Made by a program: the position numbers and the translations under genes. A stretch of DNA of 5,740 bases from contig CAIYYQ010000158.1 of NCBI GenBank assembly GCA_903930505.1, positions 1 through 5,740 of the forward strand. Direction: 5' to 3'. The DNA is from Methanobacteriota archaeon. Lineage in GTDB: Archaea; Thermoplasmatota; E2; DHVEG-1. The notes beneath the pieces are model-generated. The model saw only the letters and a program-made list of their open reading frames with translations, was not told where the DNA came from and searched no databases. Positions within the stretch are counted from its first letter, which is position 1. Each line of letters starts with the position of its first letter. Positions 1-5,740 of the stretch are shown one piece after another.

Positions 1-114
1 AAGATTGGTTGTGTTGTTCCATTGCATGATGAATTAGAAACCGGAACATTATTGGCGATATTACGACAAGCACAAATCAATAGGGATGAATTTTTAGATA
101 TATTCAACAAATAA
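1..114 (+). CDS. hicA: HicA-type mRNA interferase toxin, C-terminal fragment
   Basis: Frame 1 is open from the window edge to TAA at 112-114 and gives 37 residues. They match the C-terminal half of HicA/YcfA toxins: a VVPLH strand (visible residues 5-9), then ETGTLLAILRQA (13-24), then an acidic/aromatic NRDEFLDIF tail. Members of this family are small double-stranded-RNA-binding-fold ribonucleases that cleave mRNA and are neutralised by the antitoxin HicB. The catalytic histidine of the family lies in an N-terminal G-S-H motif, which is outside the window, so activity cannot be judged. No hicB follows: the next gene is on the opposite strand. The antitoxin, if present, must therefore lie upstream of position 1. 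The match rests on a short but characteristic segment, so the family call is fairly firm. Confidence 0.85.
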   Translation, partial: KIGCVVPLHDELETGTLLAILRQAQINRDEFLDIFNK

Positions 115-136
115 GACATTATTTTATAAACATACC

Positions 137-202
137 TTTTCAAAATTCTCAATTTTTCTATGTTTCTTCTGTCTCAAATTTTCATAAAATTTTATGTTTT
201 TC
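137..202 (+). terminator. T-rich termination region after hicA
   Basis: Three T-rich runs (near 137-140, 153-157 and 197-201) follow the hicA stop. A perfect 14-base palindrome, CATAAAATTTTATG at 183-196, directly precedes the last run. Archaeal RNA polymerase terminates on oligo-T in the non-template strand, so this suits the end of a rightward transcript. The palindrome is all weak A/T pairs and may add nothing. The remaining stretch to the convergent gene (203-286) holds only a 4-bp hairpin at 216-228 (AGGC/GCCT) with no T-run on either strand; I see no gene there. Confidence 0.5.
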
Positions 203-286
203 TCCTGTTGCAAAGAGGCTTACGGCCTACACCCAGCACATTACGTCTTCTAAACCACTGCTTACGATTTTTGTCATAACCATACT

Positions 287-694
287 CTATATTAAAGGTC
301 TCAAAGTCAATCCATACAGTATGCCAAGTACAAGCATTTCACCTAATCCAGCAACGAGCGTATAAAGTAGTGCACGAATGGGCACGTTGAACATCATCCA
401 TTGCGAAGCTACATGCATCACACCACGGAAAAACCAAGCCAGAAAGGCGAAACTTATTCCTTTCACTAAGCCTATTTCACCCGGTAAACTGGTGTAGAGA
501 AGCAGGAATATTCCGGCCATAACAAATCCATACACAAGGTCGATTGTGATTCCTGCTGGAATATTCATAGATGTTTTTGTGATTGGTTTATAGGCTTTGT
601 GGAGCCTTTGAGCAAGAGGATTGGCATTAATCAAACCATCCATGACAACAAATAGAATTCCACTGACAATGCTTAAGATAATATACCCAATCAT
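287..694 (-). CDS. Four-helix integral membrane protein of unknown function
   Basis: The protein is 135 residues and almost wholly membrane-embedded. Predicted helices are at about 3-22, 50-70, 76-102 and 106-130. I chose the ATG at 694 because a strong AGGAGG lies 6 bases upstream; an in-frame TTG at 730 would add 12 basic residues (MFKRGIQQRRKK) but has no such site. Between helices 1 and 2 is a hydrophilic loop, NANPLAQRLHKAYKPI, preceded by MDG at the end of helix 1. Charged or polar residues inside or at the edges of helices (D19, D52, R90, H94, Q98, E119) are candidates for function. I do not recognise the family and assign no activity. The gene lies 83 bases downstream of the Imm5-like gene on the same strand and may be co-transcribed with it. 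It converges on hicA. Confidence 0.8.
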   Translation of the reverse strand: MIGYIILSIVSGILFVVMDGLINANPLAQRLHKAYKPITKTSMNIPAGITIDLVYGFVMAGIFLLLYTSLPGEIGLVKGISFAFLAWFFRGVMHVASQWMMFNVPIRALLYTLVAGLGEMLVLGILYGLTLRPLI

Positions 695-700
695 TTTTTT

Positions 701-706
701 CCTCCT
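701..706 (-). promoter_or_regulatory. Shine-Dalgarno site that fixes the membrane-protein start
   Basis: The minus strand reads AGGAGG followed by six A residues and ATG. This near-perfect complement of the 16S rRNA 3' end decides for the ATG at 694 over the upstream in-frame TTG at 730. Confidence 0.85.
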
Positions 707-717
707 CTGTTGTATCC

Positions 718-733
718 CCCTTTTAAACAAGGG
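718..733 (-). promoter_or_regulatory. TTTAAAA box and small hairpin between the two minus-strand genes
   Basis: The 83-base gap between the minus-strand genes contains a 5-bp inverted repeat (CCCTT/AAGGG, 6-base loop) whose loop region reads GTTTAAAAG on the minus strand. It could be a TATA box for the membrane-protein gene. However, the predicted transcript would begin almost at the ATG and leave no room for the AGGAGG site, which argues for read-through from the Imm5-like gene instead. No clear terminator follows the Imm5-like stop on the minus strand. Confidence 0.25.
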
Positions 734-777
734 TGGAATGTAACTTAACTCAATATCTATCAGATTTTATTATCTTT

Positions 778-1233
778 TTAAATCTTTCTGCTTTTCCTTG
801 CAGTTAGGACAAGCTCCTTAATTTCTGATGGCAATTGTTCATCTTGCCATTTTCTTTCTGCATCTATTGATTTACCTGCATTTTTCACGGCTTTCAAAGC
901 ATACCACGCTGCTCCTAATGAATGGTCAGCCATATGAACAGTTGCAACAGCCTGTCCAATAGAACGAGCCACTGAAATTGCAGTCAGGTTTGAAGATTCG
1001 CGTGCTACCGCATGTGCACCTACTGAAGCTTTTCTTGCGTCTCCAACAGAAGCTTTTCCTTGTGTCCACGCTTTAGCCACACGTAGTGCATTTGTGAGTC
1101 GCTCATCGATATTTTCACCGAAGAGCGGCAAGACATGCTCCGAGCAGTCGCAAGCCCATTGCATTAATTGATAATGCTGTTCCTTTTTGAGAGGTCCACC
1201 TCGATGTTCTACAATAAATCGTTTGTCTCGCAT
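778..1233 (-). CDS. Imm5-like putative immunity protein
   Basis: The protein is 151 residues, soluble, alpha-helical and Ala/Lys-rich, with no signal peptide or membrane segment. The N-terminus, MRDKRFIVEHRGGPLKKEQH, and the following QWACDCSEHVLPLF (residues 25-38) are the hallmark of the family annotated as 'putative immunity protein' (Imm5-like). So are AVATVHMADHSLGAAWYALKAV (95-116) and the late ERKWQDEQLP. The family was named by comparative genomics of polymorphic-toxin loci; its biochemistry is not established as far as I know. Here no toxin gene lies beside it, so it is an orphan in this window. A short internal duplication is visible (KASVG at 60-64 and again at 68-72). The ATG at 1233 begins exactly at the family's usual N-terminus; only a weak GAGA precedes it. 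The membrane-protein gene follows on the same strand. Confidence 0.85.
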   Translation of the reverse strand: MRDKRFIVEHRGGPLKKEQHYQLMQWACDCSEHVLPLFGENIDERLTNALRVAKAWTQGKASVGDARKASVGAHAVARESSNLTAISVARSIGQAVATVHMADHSLGAAWYALKAVKNAGKSIDAERKWQDEQLPSEIKELVLTARKSRKI

Positions 1234-1312
1234 GTTTGTCTTTCTCAGTAATGTTTAGAGGAAATAACAACTATTCGTCTTTTTTAATTTTGTTTTTTTA
1301 GGGAGATGAAAT

Positions 1313-1350
1313 TTTGTCATTTTGTCATTCTATCAGATAAAGTATATATA
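1313..1350 (+). promoter_or_regulatory. Promoter of the secreted protease: tandem repeat, BRE-like and TATA box
   Basis: The 187-base divergent gap (1234-1420) has a TATA-like GTATATATA at 1342-1350, preceded by an A/G-rich BRE-like GATAAA. Initiation about 25 bases downstream would leave a leader of roughly 50 bases before the protease start. A second, weaker candidate is TTTTATA at 1354-1360. Immediately upstream are two abutting copies of TTTGTCAT (1313-1320 and 1321-1328), which may be a regulator site. The left part (1260-1300) is a T-rich tract. On the minus strand it reads as ATTAAAAAAG and could serve as a poor TATA box for the Imm5-like gene. Confidence 0.5.
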
Positions 1351-1412
1351 TTGTTTTATACACAGTATAACAATAGAATCCAGGTAAAAATAAAACACCT
1401 GAAGGAATACGT

Positions 1413-1416
1413 GAGG
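1413..1416 (+). promoter_or_regulatory. Shine-Dalgarno site before two adjacent ATG codons
   Basis: GAGG lies 4 bases before the ATG at 1421 and 7 bases before the next in-frame ATG at 1424. The spacing favours the second ATG, which would simply remove one Met from the signal peptide. The mature protein is the same in either case. Confidence 0.6.
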
Positions 1417-1420
1417 AAAA

Positions 1421-4400
1421 ATGATGAAAAAAACCATAATCATCGGAATATGCCTACTCTTTCTAATTTCAAGTGTATCACCAATTTTAACTAGTACGAT
1501 GATAACTGATGTTACCAGCAATCCTATTCCAATAGAAAACGGGCATGAAATAACCTCTCAAAACATTATTTTTTCACAGAAAAAAAACGGATTGGGATTA
1601 CAAATTGGAGGAATTTCCACAAAACAAAAGAGTCTATCAAAAGGAGATTATTGCAAAATAATACCGTTCTCCTTTGACACTTCAAAATGCAATCTTGTAT
1701 CAACAGCAAACGGCCAAGAGTTATTCCAAATAGAAGGATTACCATCGAAAAACACGCCAGGTTCCCCAATGGTTCCGATGAAAATAATCAAGGTACCATT
1801 GAAAAATGCAAAAGTAACTTCAGTCACCATCTACGGCGTTCATTACGAAAAAATGCTCAATCCTACCCACCCCGCGATATCCCCAAGTCCAGTCTCATTT
1901 AATAACGGATTGGAATCATTACCTGCTGTTGCTGAAACCGCAGTCCTTGATTCAAATTCATACGATCCCTCAACCTATTTTCCTGGAAAATTATTCTCAT
2001 TCAAGGAAGGAATCGGCGCAGACGGAGACGTATTGAACATCTACCTATATCCAGTCCAATATCTAGGAGATGAAGCCATACTATTCACTGATGGAACTAT
2101 TCAAGTAGTATACAAGATTTTCATAGGTGCAAAAGTACCAAGAGAAATAACGAACGCTGAAAATATCATTATCACTCCACCAGAATTCTCTGATGCGGCT
2201 AACCAATTAAAAGAATTCCATACAAATCAAGGAACCCTTACCGTCGTTGTAACTACTGAATGGATTGATACACATTATACAGAAGCAGATGATCCACCGT
2301 TACAAGGATATAGCAACGCCAATTTACCAAATCGGAACACAATTCATAACTACAATTATCCTCTAGCGAAAAAAATTATTTCATATCTCTCAGATACCAA
2401 TGCCCATCCCGCTCTTCAGTTTGTGACTCTTTTAGGAAACGGCAGACTTGTGCCTCCAAGTTACTACAGTTACTTTCCTACTGCGTCCCCATGGTCTCCA
2501 ACAGATTTTTTCTACACATCCCCAGATTATGATTTTGTCCCAAATTACAAGGTGGGTCGTCTCTCTGTCAACGATGCGACACAGGCATCTGCAGTTGTGA
2601 ATAAAATTATTAATTGGAAGTCATCAACGGAATTGTTTTCAAATGTTGCCGTCGCAGCGGGAAATACATTTAATAATATTTATTTCTGGGGTGAATTGTT
2701 GACCGCTGATGCAATTAACCAGGGAGTATTTAACGGAATACCCGTAACAAAATATTATTCAACAGATGGAAAATTCGATAAGACTCATCTCCTTCAATCG
2801 CTCCAGGGAGGAACCGGCTTTATGAATGTTTATACTCATGGAAATGGTGATCAATGGAAGCTAGATGGTACACCTCTCTCAGCACAAGATATCCTTACAT
2901 TGCCACCTAATGATACAACACCTATTGTTATTTCTCCTGCTTGTTTAAATGGGATGTATGACACATATCTTGTTAATCGGACATTTTCTATTTCGTTAGG
3001 TGAATCAATACTACTCTCTCAAGCTGGTGGAATCGCATACATTGGAGGAACCCGAGAAAACTACGCATCACTGACGTTAACCTTAGAAAACGGACGAGTT
3101 CATGTTCTTTCAAAATCGTTTTTTGATGCAATGCTCCAATATGCACTTCAAGCATATCAAAACGGGGCAACAACTATTGGTGAGATAATGAATCAAGCGA
3201 TGTTGACTTATATAAATACAAATGATATGACTTACTATCTTGATGGGTACACTCTTTTCACGTTTGATCTTTTAGGTGATCCAGCGTTACAAATCCCTCC
3301 ACGACCAACAGGGACAAATTACCAAGTATCATCATCTCATACGGTAAATCCAGTTGATTACGTTGCACAAGAACAAGTTGTATCTAGTGTAAACCCAACA
3401 AATATCATCCCAGTTCCCTGTAATATTGACAACCATGATTCAAATCGTATTCCTTTATGTACTCTTGGTGAAGCCGTATCAATGAAAGCTGCGACGAACT
3501 CACCTACGGTTGAAATGAAAGTCATTAATCCAGAAAGAACACAAGATTTTATAATACAACATACCTATCTTTCCTCTCAAAATAATGAGGTATCCTATGA
3601 ATTTATACCTCAGAACAATCGAATCATCTGCATACGGACAATTACCTCCGATAGCAAAGAGGATTGGTTGTATGTCCTTCTTCCTCGGGTTGTTGATGAT
3701 TCATACGATGCAACAACGCCTGGATTTGGCGTAACACGTTTTAAAACAATCGGTGATGCGGTCGCTGTCGCAAATAACAACGATTATATCTATGTCTCTG
3801 ATGGAGTCTATCATGAGCATCTTGTTTTCAATAAACCAATAAATCTGATAGGAAGCGCTTCTTCTCCAGTTATTGACGGTGACGGAGTTGGATCCATTCT
3901 GACATTTCTTGCAAGCCCTTCGCTTCTTACAGGATTCACGATTCAAAACAGCGGAACCAGCGGTACAGACGCAGGTATCGTTCTGTCGCCTTTATATTTT
4001 TTAATTATACAAAATACACTAACAAATAATAACTATGGGATATATGGTCAAGGACCGTCGAACTATAGAGGTTTTATCTTCCATAACAACTTTATCAAAA
4101 ACTCGCATAATGCCTACGAACTAGGAGCCAATATGTGGGATAAGATACTTGCACCCACGACTGGCGAAGGCAATTACTGGGATGATTATACCGGAAGAGA
4201 CACAAATGGAGATGGAATTGGAAATATTTGTTATTACATTCCACCTGCAAGCGGAATGAACGGGAGACATGACTGGTATCCACTCATGATACCGTACGGG
4301 TATACTTCAACGTATACGATTACGAATGTCGGTGTCCTCGGAGATGCCACAAATGCAAGCTATGCATATGATATGAATCTCAAAGGCCAGATTGTAGGAA

Positions 4401-5272
4401 GCTCCGGAATACCGTACGATAACCAATTTGCGTTCATGCGAAAAGATCTTACAATGAAAAATCTCGGTGTGCTTCCTGGTGCGTTGTGGAGTGAGGCGAA
4501 AGCGATCAACTCAACTGGGACGATTGCAGGTAGTTCTCATGCACATGCATGCATTTGGGAAAACGATCAGATTATTCCTCTTGGTTCACTTGGAGACGGT
4601 ACATATGTGAGCTACGGGTATGATATTAACGACCATGGTCAGGTGGTTGGTTCTTCGTATCTTGAGCCGAACCAATGGGAGCCACCCCATGCGTTCCTGT
4701 GGCAGAACAACATGATGACGGATCTGGGCGTGTTGCCGAATGATACCGCAAGTGTCGCATATGGGATCAACAATAACGGTCAAGTGGTCGGGACATCTTC
4801 CCATGCATACGTTGATTATACCGCCTCTCATGCATTCATCTGGAGTGTCAGTACCGGTATGGTTGCACTTCCTCCGCTTCCTGGTGATATTTACTGTGAA
4901 GCCTACGGAATTAATGATTATGGTCAAGTCGTTGGAAATTCCTATGGCGAAGATGGGTTATCTCATGCGGTTCTTTGGACGAATGGCATCCCAATAAGTC
5001 TTGGTTCTTTTGCAGGCGGAAGAAGTTATGCGTATGCAATTAACAACTTCGGAGAGGTTGTTGGTTCTTCCTCAATTAATGCAGACGGTGTACTGCATGC
5101 GTTCACATGGTACGAGGGTATAATGACTGATCTGAACATTCTTATTCCGTCGTTATTGGACTGGGATCTCAGTGAAGCGTTAAATATTAACCAGGCAGGG
5201 CAAATCGTCGGCTATGGGACATATAATGGTCAGACACGCGGATTCCTTATGGTACTAATAAGTAACTCTTAA
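1421..5272 (+). CDS. Secreted gingipain-type (C25) protease with NosD-like beta-helix and seven HAF repeats
   Basis: This is a 1283-residue exported protein. Residues 1-25 form a signal peptide (MMKK, then a hydrophobic IIIGICLLFLISS core). Residues about 85-240 resemble the C25 propeptide, with GLPSKNTPGSPMVP at 106-119. Residues about 270-625 are the peptidase C25 domain. It contains the TDFFY...VGR segment (361-380), a catalytic His in YTHGNGD (His473), a catalytic Cys in SPACLNG (Cys508) and the closing LLGDPAL (617-623). This family comprises caspase-fold cysteine endopeptidases, often activated by removal of the propeptide. Residues 630-757 are unassigned. Residues about 758-957 are a NosD/pectin-lyase-like beta-helix: VDDSYD, GDAVAVA, VSDGVYHEH, GNYWDDYTG and a DTNGDGIGN loop (927-935). 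Residues 969-1280 are seven HAF repeats. No C-terminal helix, sorting signal or S-layer domain is visible, so release from the cell is likely. The gene stands alone with its own promoter and terminator. Extracellular proteolysis is strongly supported; substrate specificity and the roles of the C-terminal modules are not. Confidence 0.93.
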   Translation: MMKKTIIIGICLLFLISSVSPILTSTMITDVTSNPIPIENGHEITSQNIIFSQKKNGLGLQIGGISTKQKSLSKGDYCKIIPFSFDTSKCNLVSTANGQELFQIEGLPSKNTPGSPMVPMKIIKVPLKNAKVTSVTIYGVHYEKMLNPTHPAISPSPVSFNNGLESLPAVAETAVLDSNSYDPSTYFPGKLFSFKEGIGADGDVLNIYLYPVQYLGDEAILFTDGTIQVVYKIFIGAKVPREITNAENIIITPPEFSDAANQLKEFHTNQGTLTVVVTTEWIDTHYTEADDPPLQGYSNANLPNRNTIHNYNYPLAKKIISYLSDTNAHPALQFVTLLGNGRLVPPSYYSYFPTASPWSPTDFFYTSPDYDFVPNYKVGRLSVNDATQASAVVNKIINWKSSTELFSNVAVAAGNTFNNIYFWGELLTADAINQGVFNGIPVTKYYSTDGKFDKTHLLQSLQGGTGFMNVYTHGNGDQWKLDGTPLSAQDILTLPPNDTTPIVISPACLNGMYDTYLVNRTFSISLGESILLSQAGGIAYIGGTRENYASLTLTLENGRVHVLSKSFFDAMLQYALQAYQNGATTIGEIMNQAMLTYINTNDMTYYLDGYTLFTFDLLGDPALQIPPRPTGTNYQVSSSHTVNPVDYVAQEQVVSSVNPTNIIPVPCNIDNHDSNRIPLCTLGEAVSMKAATNSPTVEMKVINPERTQDFIIQHTYLSSQNNEVSYEFIPQNNRIICIRTITSDSKEDWLYVLLPRVVDDSYDATTPGFGVTRFKTIGDAVAVANNNDYIYVSDGVYHEHLVFNKPINLIGSASSPVIDGDGVGSILTFLASPSLLTGFTIQNSGTSGTDAGIVLSPLYFLIIQNTLTNNNYGIYGQGPSNYRGFIFHNNFIKNSHNAYELGANMWDKILAPTTGEGNYWDDYTGRDTNGDGIGNICYYIPPASGMNGRHDWYPLMIPYGYTSTYTITNVGVLGDATNASYAYDMNLKGQIVGSSGIPYDNQFAFMRKDLTMKNLGVLPGALWSEAKAINSTGTIAGSSHAHACIWENDQIIPLGSLGDGTYVSYGYDINDHGQVVGSSYLEPNQWEPPHAFLWQNNMMTDLGVLPNDTASVAYGINNNGQVVGTSSHAYVDYTASHAFIWSVSTGMVALPPLPGDIYCEAYGINDYGQVVGNSYGEDGLSHAVLWTNGIPISLGSFAGGRSYAYAINNFGEVVGSSSINADGVLHAFTWYEGIMTDLNILIPSLLDWDLSEALNINQAGQIVGYGTYNGQTRGFLMVLISNS
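4325..5260 (+). repeat. Seven tandem HAF-type protein repeats
   Basis: In the protease frame, seven units of 39-48 residues start at residues 969, 1014, 1053, 1101, 1149, 1193 and 1237. The consensus is [D/N]LG-x-L-PG, then a stretch ending in AYGIN-x-x-GQVVG-S, then HAF-x-W before the next unit. Unit 4 is close to ideal (GINNNGQVVGTSS, then HAFIW). Unit 1 has lost the HAF motif (FAFM), unit 2 has HACIW, and unit 7 ends RGFLM. HAF repeats are known from bacterial and archaeal secreted proteins. The unit length and strand pattern suit beta-propeller blades, and seven is a common blade number; that fold is my inference. DNA identity between units is low, so this is an old duplication and not a fresh tandem expansion. 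Confidence 0.9.
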
Positions 5273-5288
5273 TGCCTGACTATCTCTC

Positions 5289-5309
5289 TTTTTTCATTTT
5301 TTTCTTTTT
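5289..5309 (+). terminator. Oligo-T terminator of the protease gene
   Basis: Seventeen bases after the TAA at 5270-5272 come three T-runs of 6, 7 and 5 bases (5289-5294, 5297-5303, 5305-5309) with no hairpin needed. This is the usual form of an archaeal intrinsic terminator. Confidence 0.75.
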
Positions 5310-5397
5310 AAAATTTTATGAAACGACATTATAGTAATTCTTTGTTTTTCATGAACGATAAGAGATGTACTACCTATACTCAACACCGGTTAACAAA

Positions 5398-5424
5398 CTA
5401 TATAAAGGAGAAGATTATATATAT
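5398..5424 (+). promoter_or_regulatory. Two TATA-like boxes upstream of the cold-shock gene
   Basis: CTATATAAA at 5398-5406 and TTATATATA at 5415-5423 are the best TATA matches in the 280-base gap after the protease. Initiation about 25 bases downstream of either would give a 5' leader of roughly 100-125 bases before the ATG at 5553. The rest of the gap (5310-5397) shows no gene I can support. Confidence 0.5.
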
Positions 5425-5472
5425 CGACCTCGAAAAAAGGAAAGAAATAAGAGTTTCACAACTTTCGACTAA

Positions 5473-5508
5473 CCGAATTTTTGGAATTTTTTTATTTTTG
5501 TCCTTTTG
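5473..5508 (+). promoter_or_regulatory. T-rich element in the cold-shock leader
   Basis: A weak CCGA...TTGG pairing (5473-5484, including a G-T pair) is followed by T-runs of 7, 5 and 4 bases up to 5507. It lies within the predicted leader of the cold-shock mRNA. It could terminate a short RNA begun at 5398-5424, be a U-rich regulatory leader, or be part of a closer promoter. The sequence does not decide among these. Confidence 0.3.
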
Positions 5509-5552
5509 TAAATAGACTTCGATAATGAATGTCTAAGGAAAACGTGAAATAT

Positions 5553-5740
5553 ATGAAAGGAACAGTAAAATGGTACAATGCAAGAAAAGGATACGGATTC
5601 ATCACTGGTGAAGACGGAAAAGAAGTTTTCGTACACCGGACAGCAATCCCAAGTGAAATCTCCCTTAACGATGGGGATTCGGTTCAATTTGAAGTAGAAA
5701 CTTCAGATCGTGGACCACAAGCAAAGAGTGTTAAGAAGGC
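5553..5740 (+). CDS. cspA: CspA-type cold-shock protein, 3' end cut by the window
   Basis: Sixty-two residues are visible out of the usual 65-70, so only the last few are missing. This is a single cold-shock OB-fold domain that binds single-stranded nucleic acid and acts as an RNA chaperone in the cytoplasm. It shows MKGTVKWYN at the start, RNP1 KGYGFI (12-17), RNP2 VFVH (25-28), the aromatic residues W7, Y14, F16 and F26, and a late GPQAKSV (54-60). I chose the ATG at 5553 because it gives the canonical family N-terminus and has GTGA 5 bases upstream, as expected for pairing with archaeal 16S rRNA. An in-frame ATG at 5529 would add eight residues (MSKENVKY) and has no ribosome site, but could serve on a leaderless transcript. 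Cold-shock proteins of this type are patchy in archaea and more common in mesophilic or cold lineages, which fits a low-temperature habitat. Confidence 0.93.
   Translation, partial: MKGTVKWYNARKGYGFITGEDGKEVFVHRTAIPSEISLNDGDSVQFEVETSDRGPQAKSVKK

Noticed and set aside
216..228. AGGC/GCCT hairpin as a terminator for the minus-strand gene
   Set aside because: Only 4 bp, and no T-run follows it on either strand.
695..730. TTG start for the membrane protein, adding 12 residues
   Set aside because: The AGGAGG site 6 bases before the ATG at 694 would be inside the coding region, and the TTG itself has no such site.
1306..1494. Plus-strand open frame overlapping the protease start
   Set aside because: It runs through the promoter and out of frame into the signal-peptide codons; no ribosome site and no protein-like composition.
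4586..4927. Minus-strand open frame of 113 codons inside the HAF region
   Set aside because: Shadow of the repeat-coding frame; rich in His/Cys/Ile as antisense of GIN/HAF repeats, with no start signal.
5310..5320. AAAATTTTATG shared with the palindrome at 186-196, as a possible dispersed element
   Set aside because: Eleven bases of pure A/T pattern in AT-rich spacers are easily shared by chance, and the flanks differ.
5318..5515. Open frame of 65 codons between the protease and cold-shock genes
   Set aside because: Low-complexity content with no family match, no ribosome site before the ATG, and it overlaps both TATA-like boxes and the T-rich leader.
5529..5552. Upstream in-frame ATG for the cold-shock protein
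   Set aside because: It adds eight residues before the canonical N-terminus and has no ribosome site; kept only as an alternative for leaderless translation.

Overview
The window looks like a piece of an AT-rich archaeal genome. The evidence is: TATA-box-like elements with purine-rich BRE-like flanks upstream of genes; oligo-T tracts just after stop codons; Shine-Dalgarno sites of the GAGG/GTGA type; and one very large secreted protein whose modules (C25 gingipain-type protease, NosD-like beta-helix with the GNYWDDYTG signature) are typical of uncultivated sediment Euryarchaeota/Thermoplasmatota. The phylum assignment is an inference from protein style; no rRNA or other phylogenetic marker is present.

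Layout. Positions 1-114 (+) are the last 37 codons of a HicA-type mRNA-interferase toxin, followed by T-rich termination signals. Two minus-strand genes follow: a four-helix membrane protein of unknown function (287-694) and, upstream of it in transcription order, a member of the 'putative immunity protein' (Imm5-like) family (778-1233). Positions 1234-1420 separate this pair from a divergent gene and hold a tandem TTTGTCAT repeat plus a TATA/BRE element facing right. Positions 1421-5272 (+) encode a 1283-residue secreted protein: signal peptide, C25 propeptide-like region, gingipain-type cysteine protease with a visible His473/Cys508 dyad, an unassigned linker, a NosD/pectin-lyase-like beta-helix with a calcium-loop-like motif, and seven HAF repeats that run to the C-terminus. 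An oligo-T terminator follows. The next 280 bases hold two TATA-like boxes and a T-rich leader ahead of a CspA-type cold-shock protein (5553 to the window edge).

How the genes relate. The large protease is most simply read as a monocistronic exoenzyme for extracellular protein breakdown, with the beta-helix and HAF modules as probable binding or scaffolding parts. HicA and the Imm5-like gene are accessory-type genes (toxin-antitoxin, immunity) on its left. The cold-shock gene is a housekeeping RNA chaperone with its own promoter. No direct functional link between the protease and its neighbours is visible. The most notable item is the protease-beta-helix-HAF architecture; I see no CRISPR array, insertion sequence, tRNA or rRNA.
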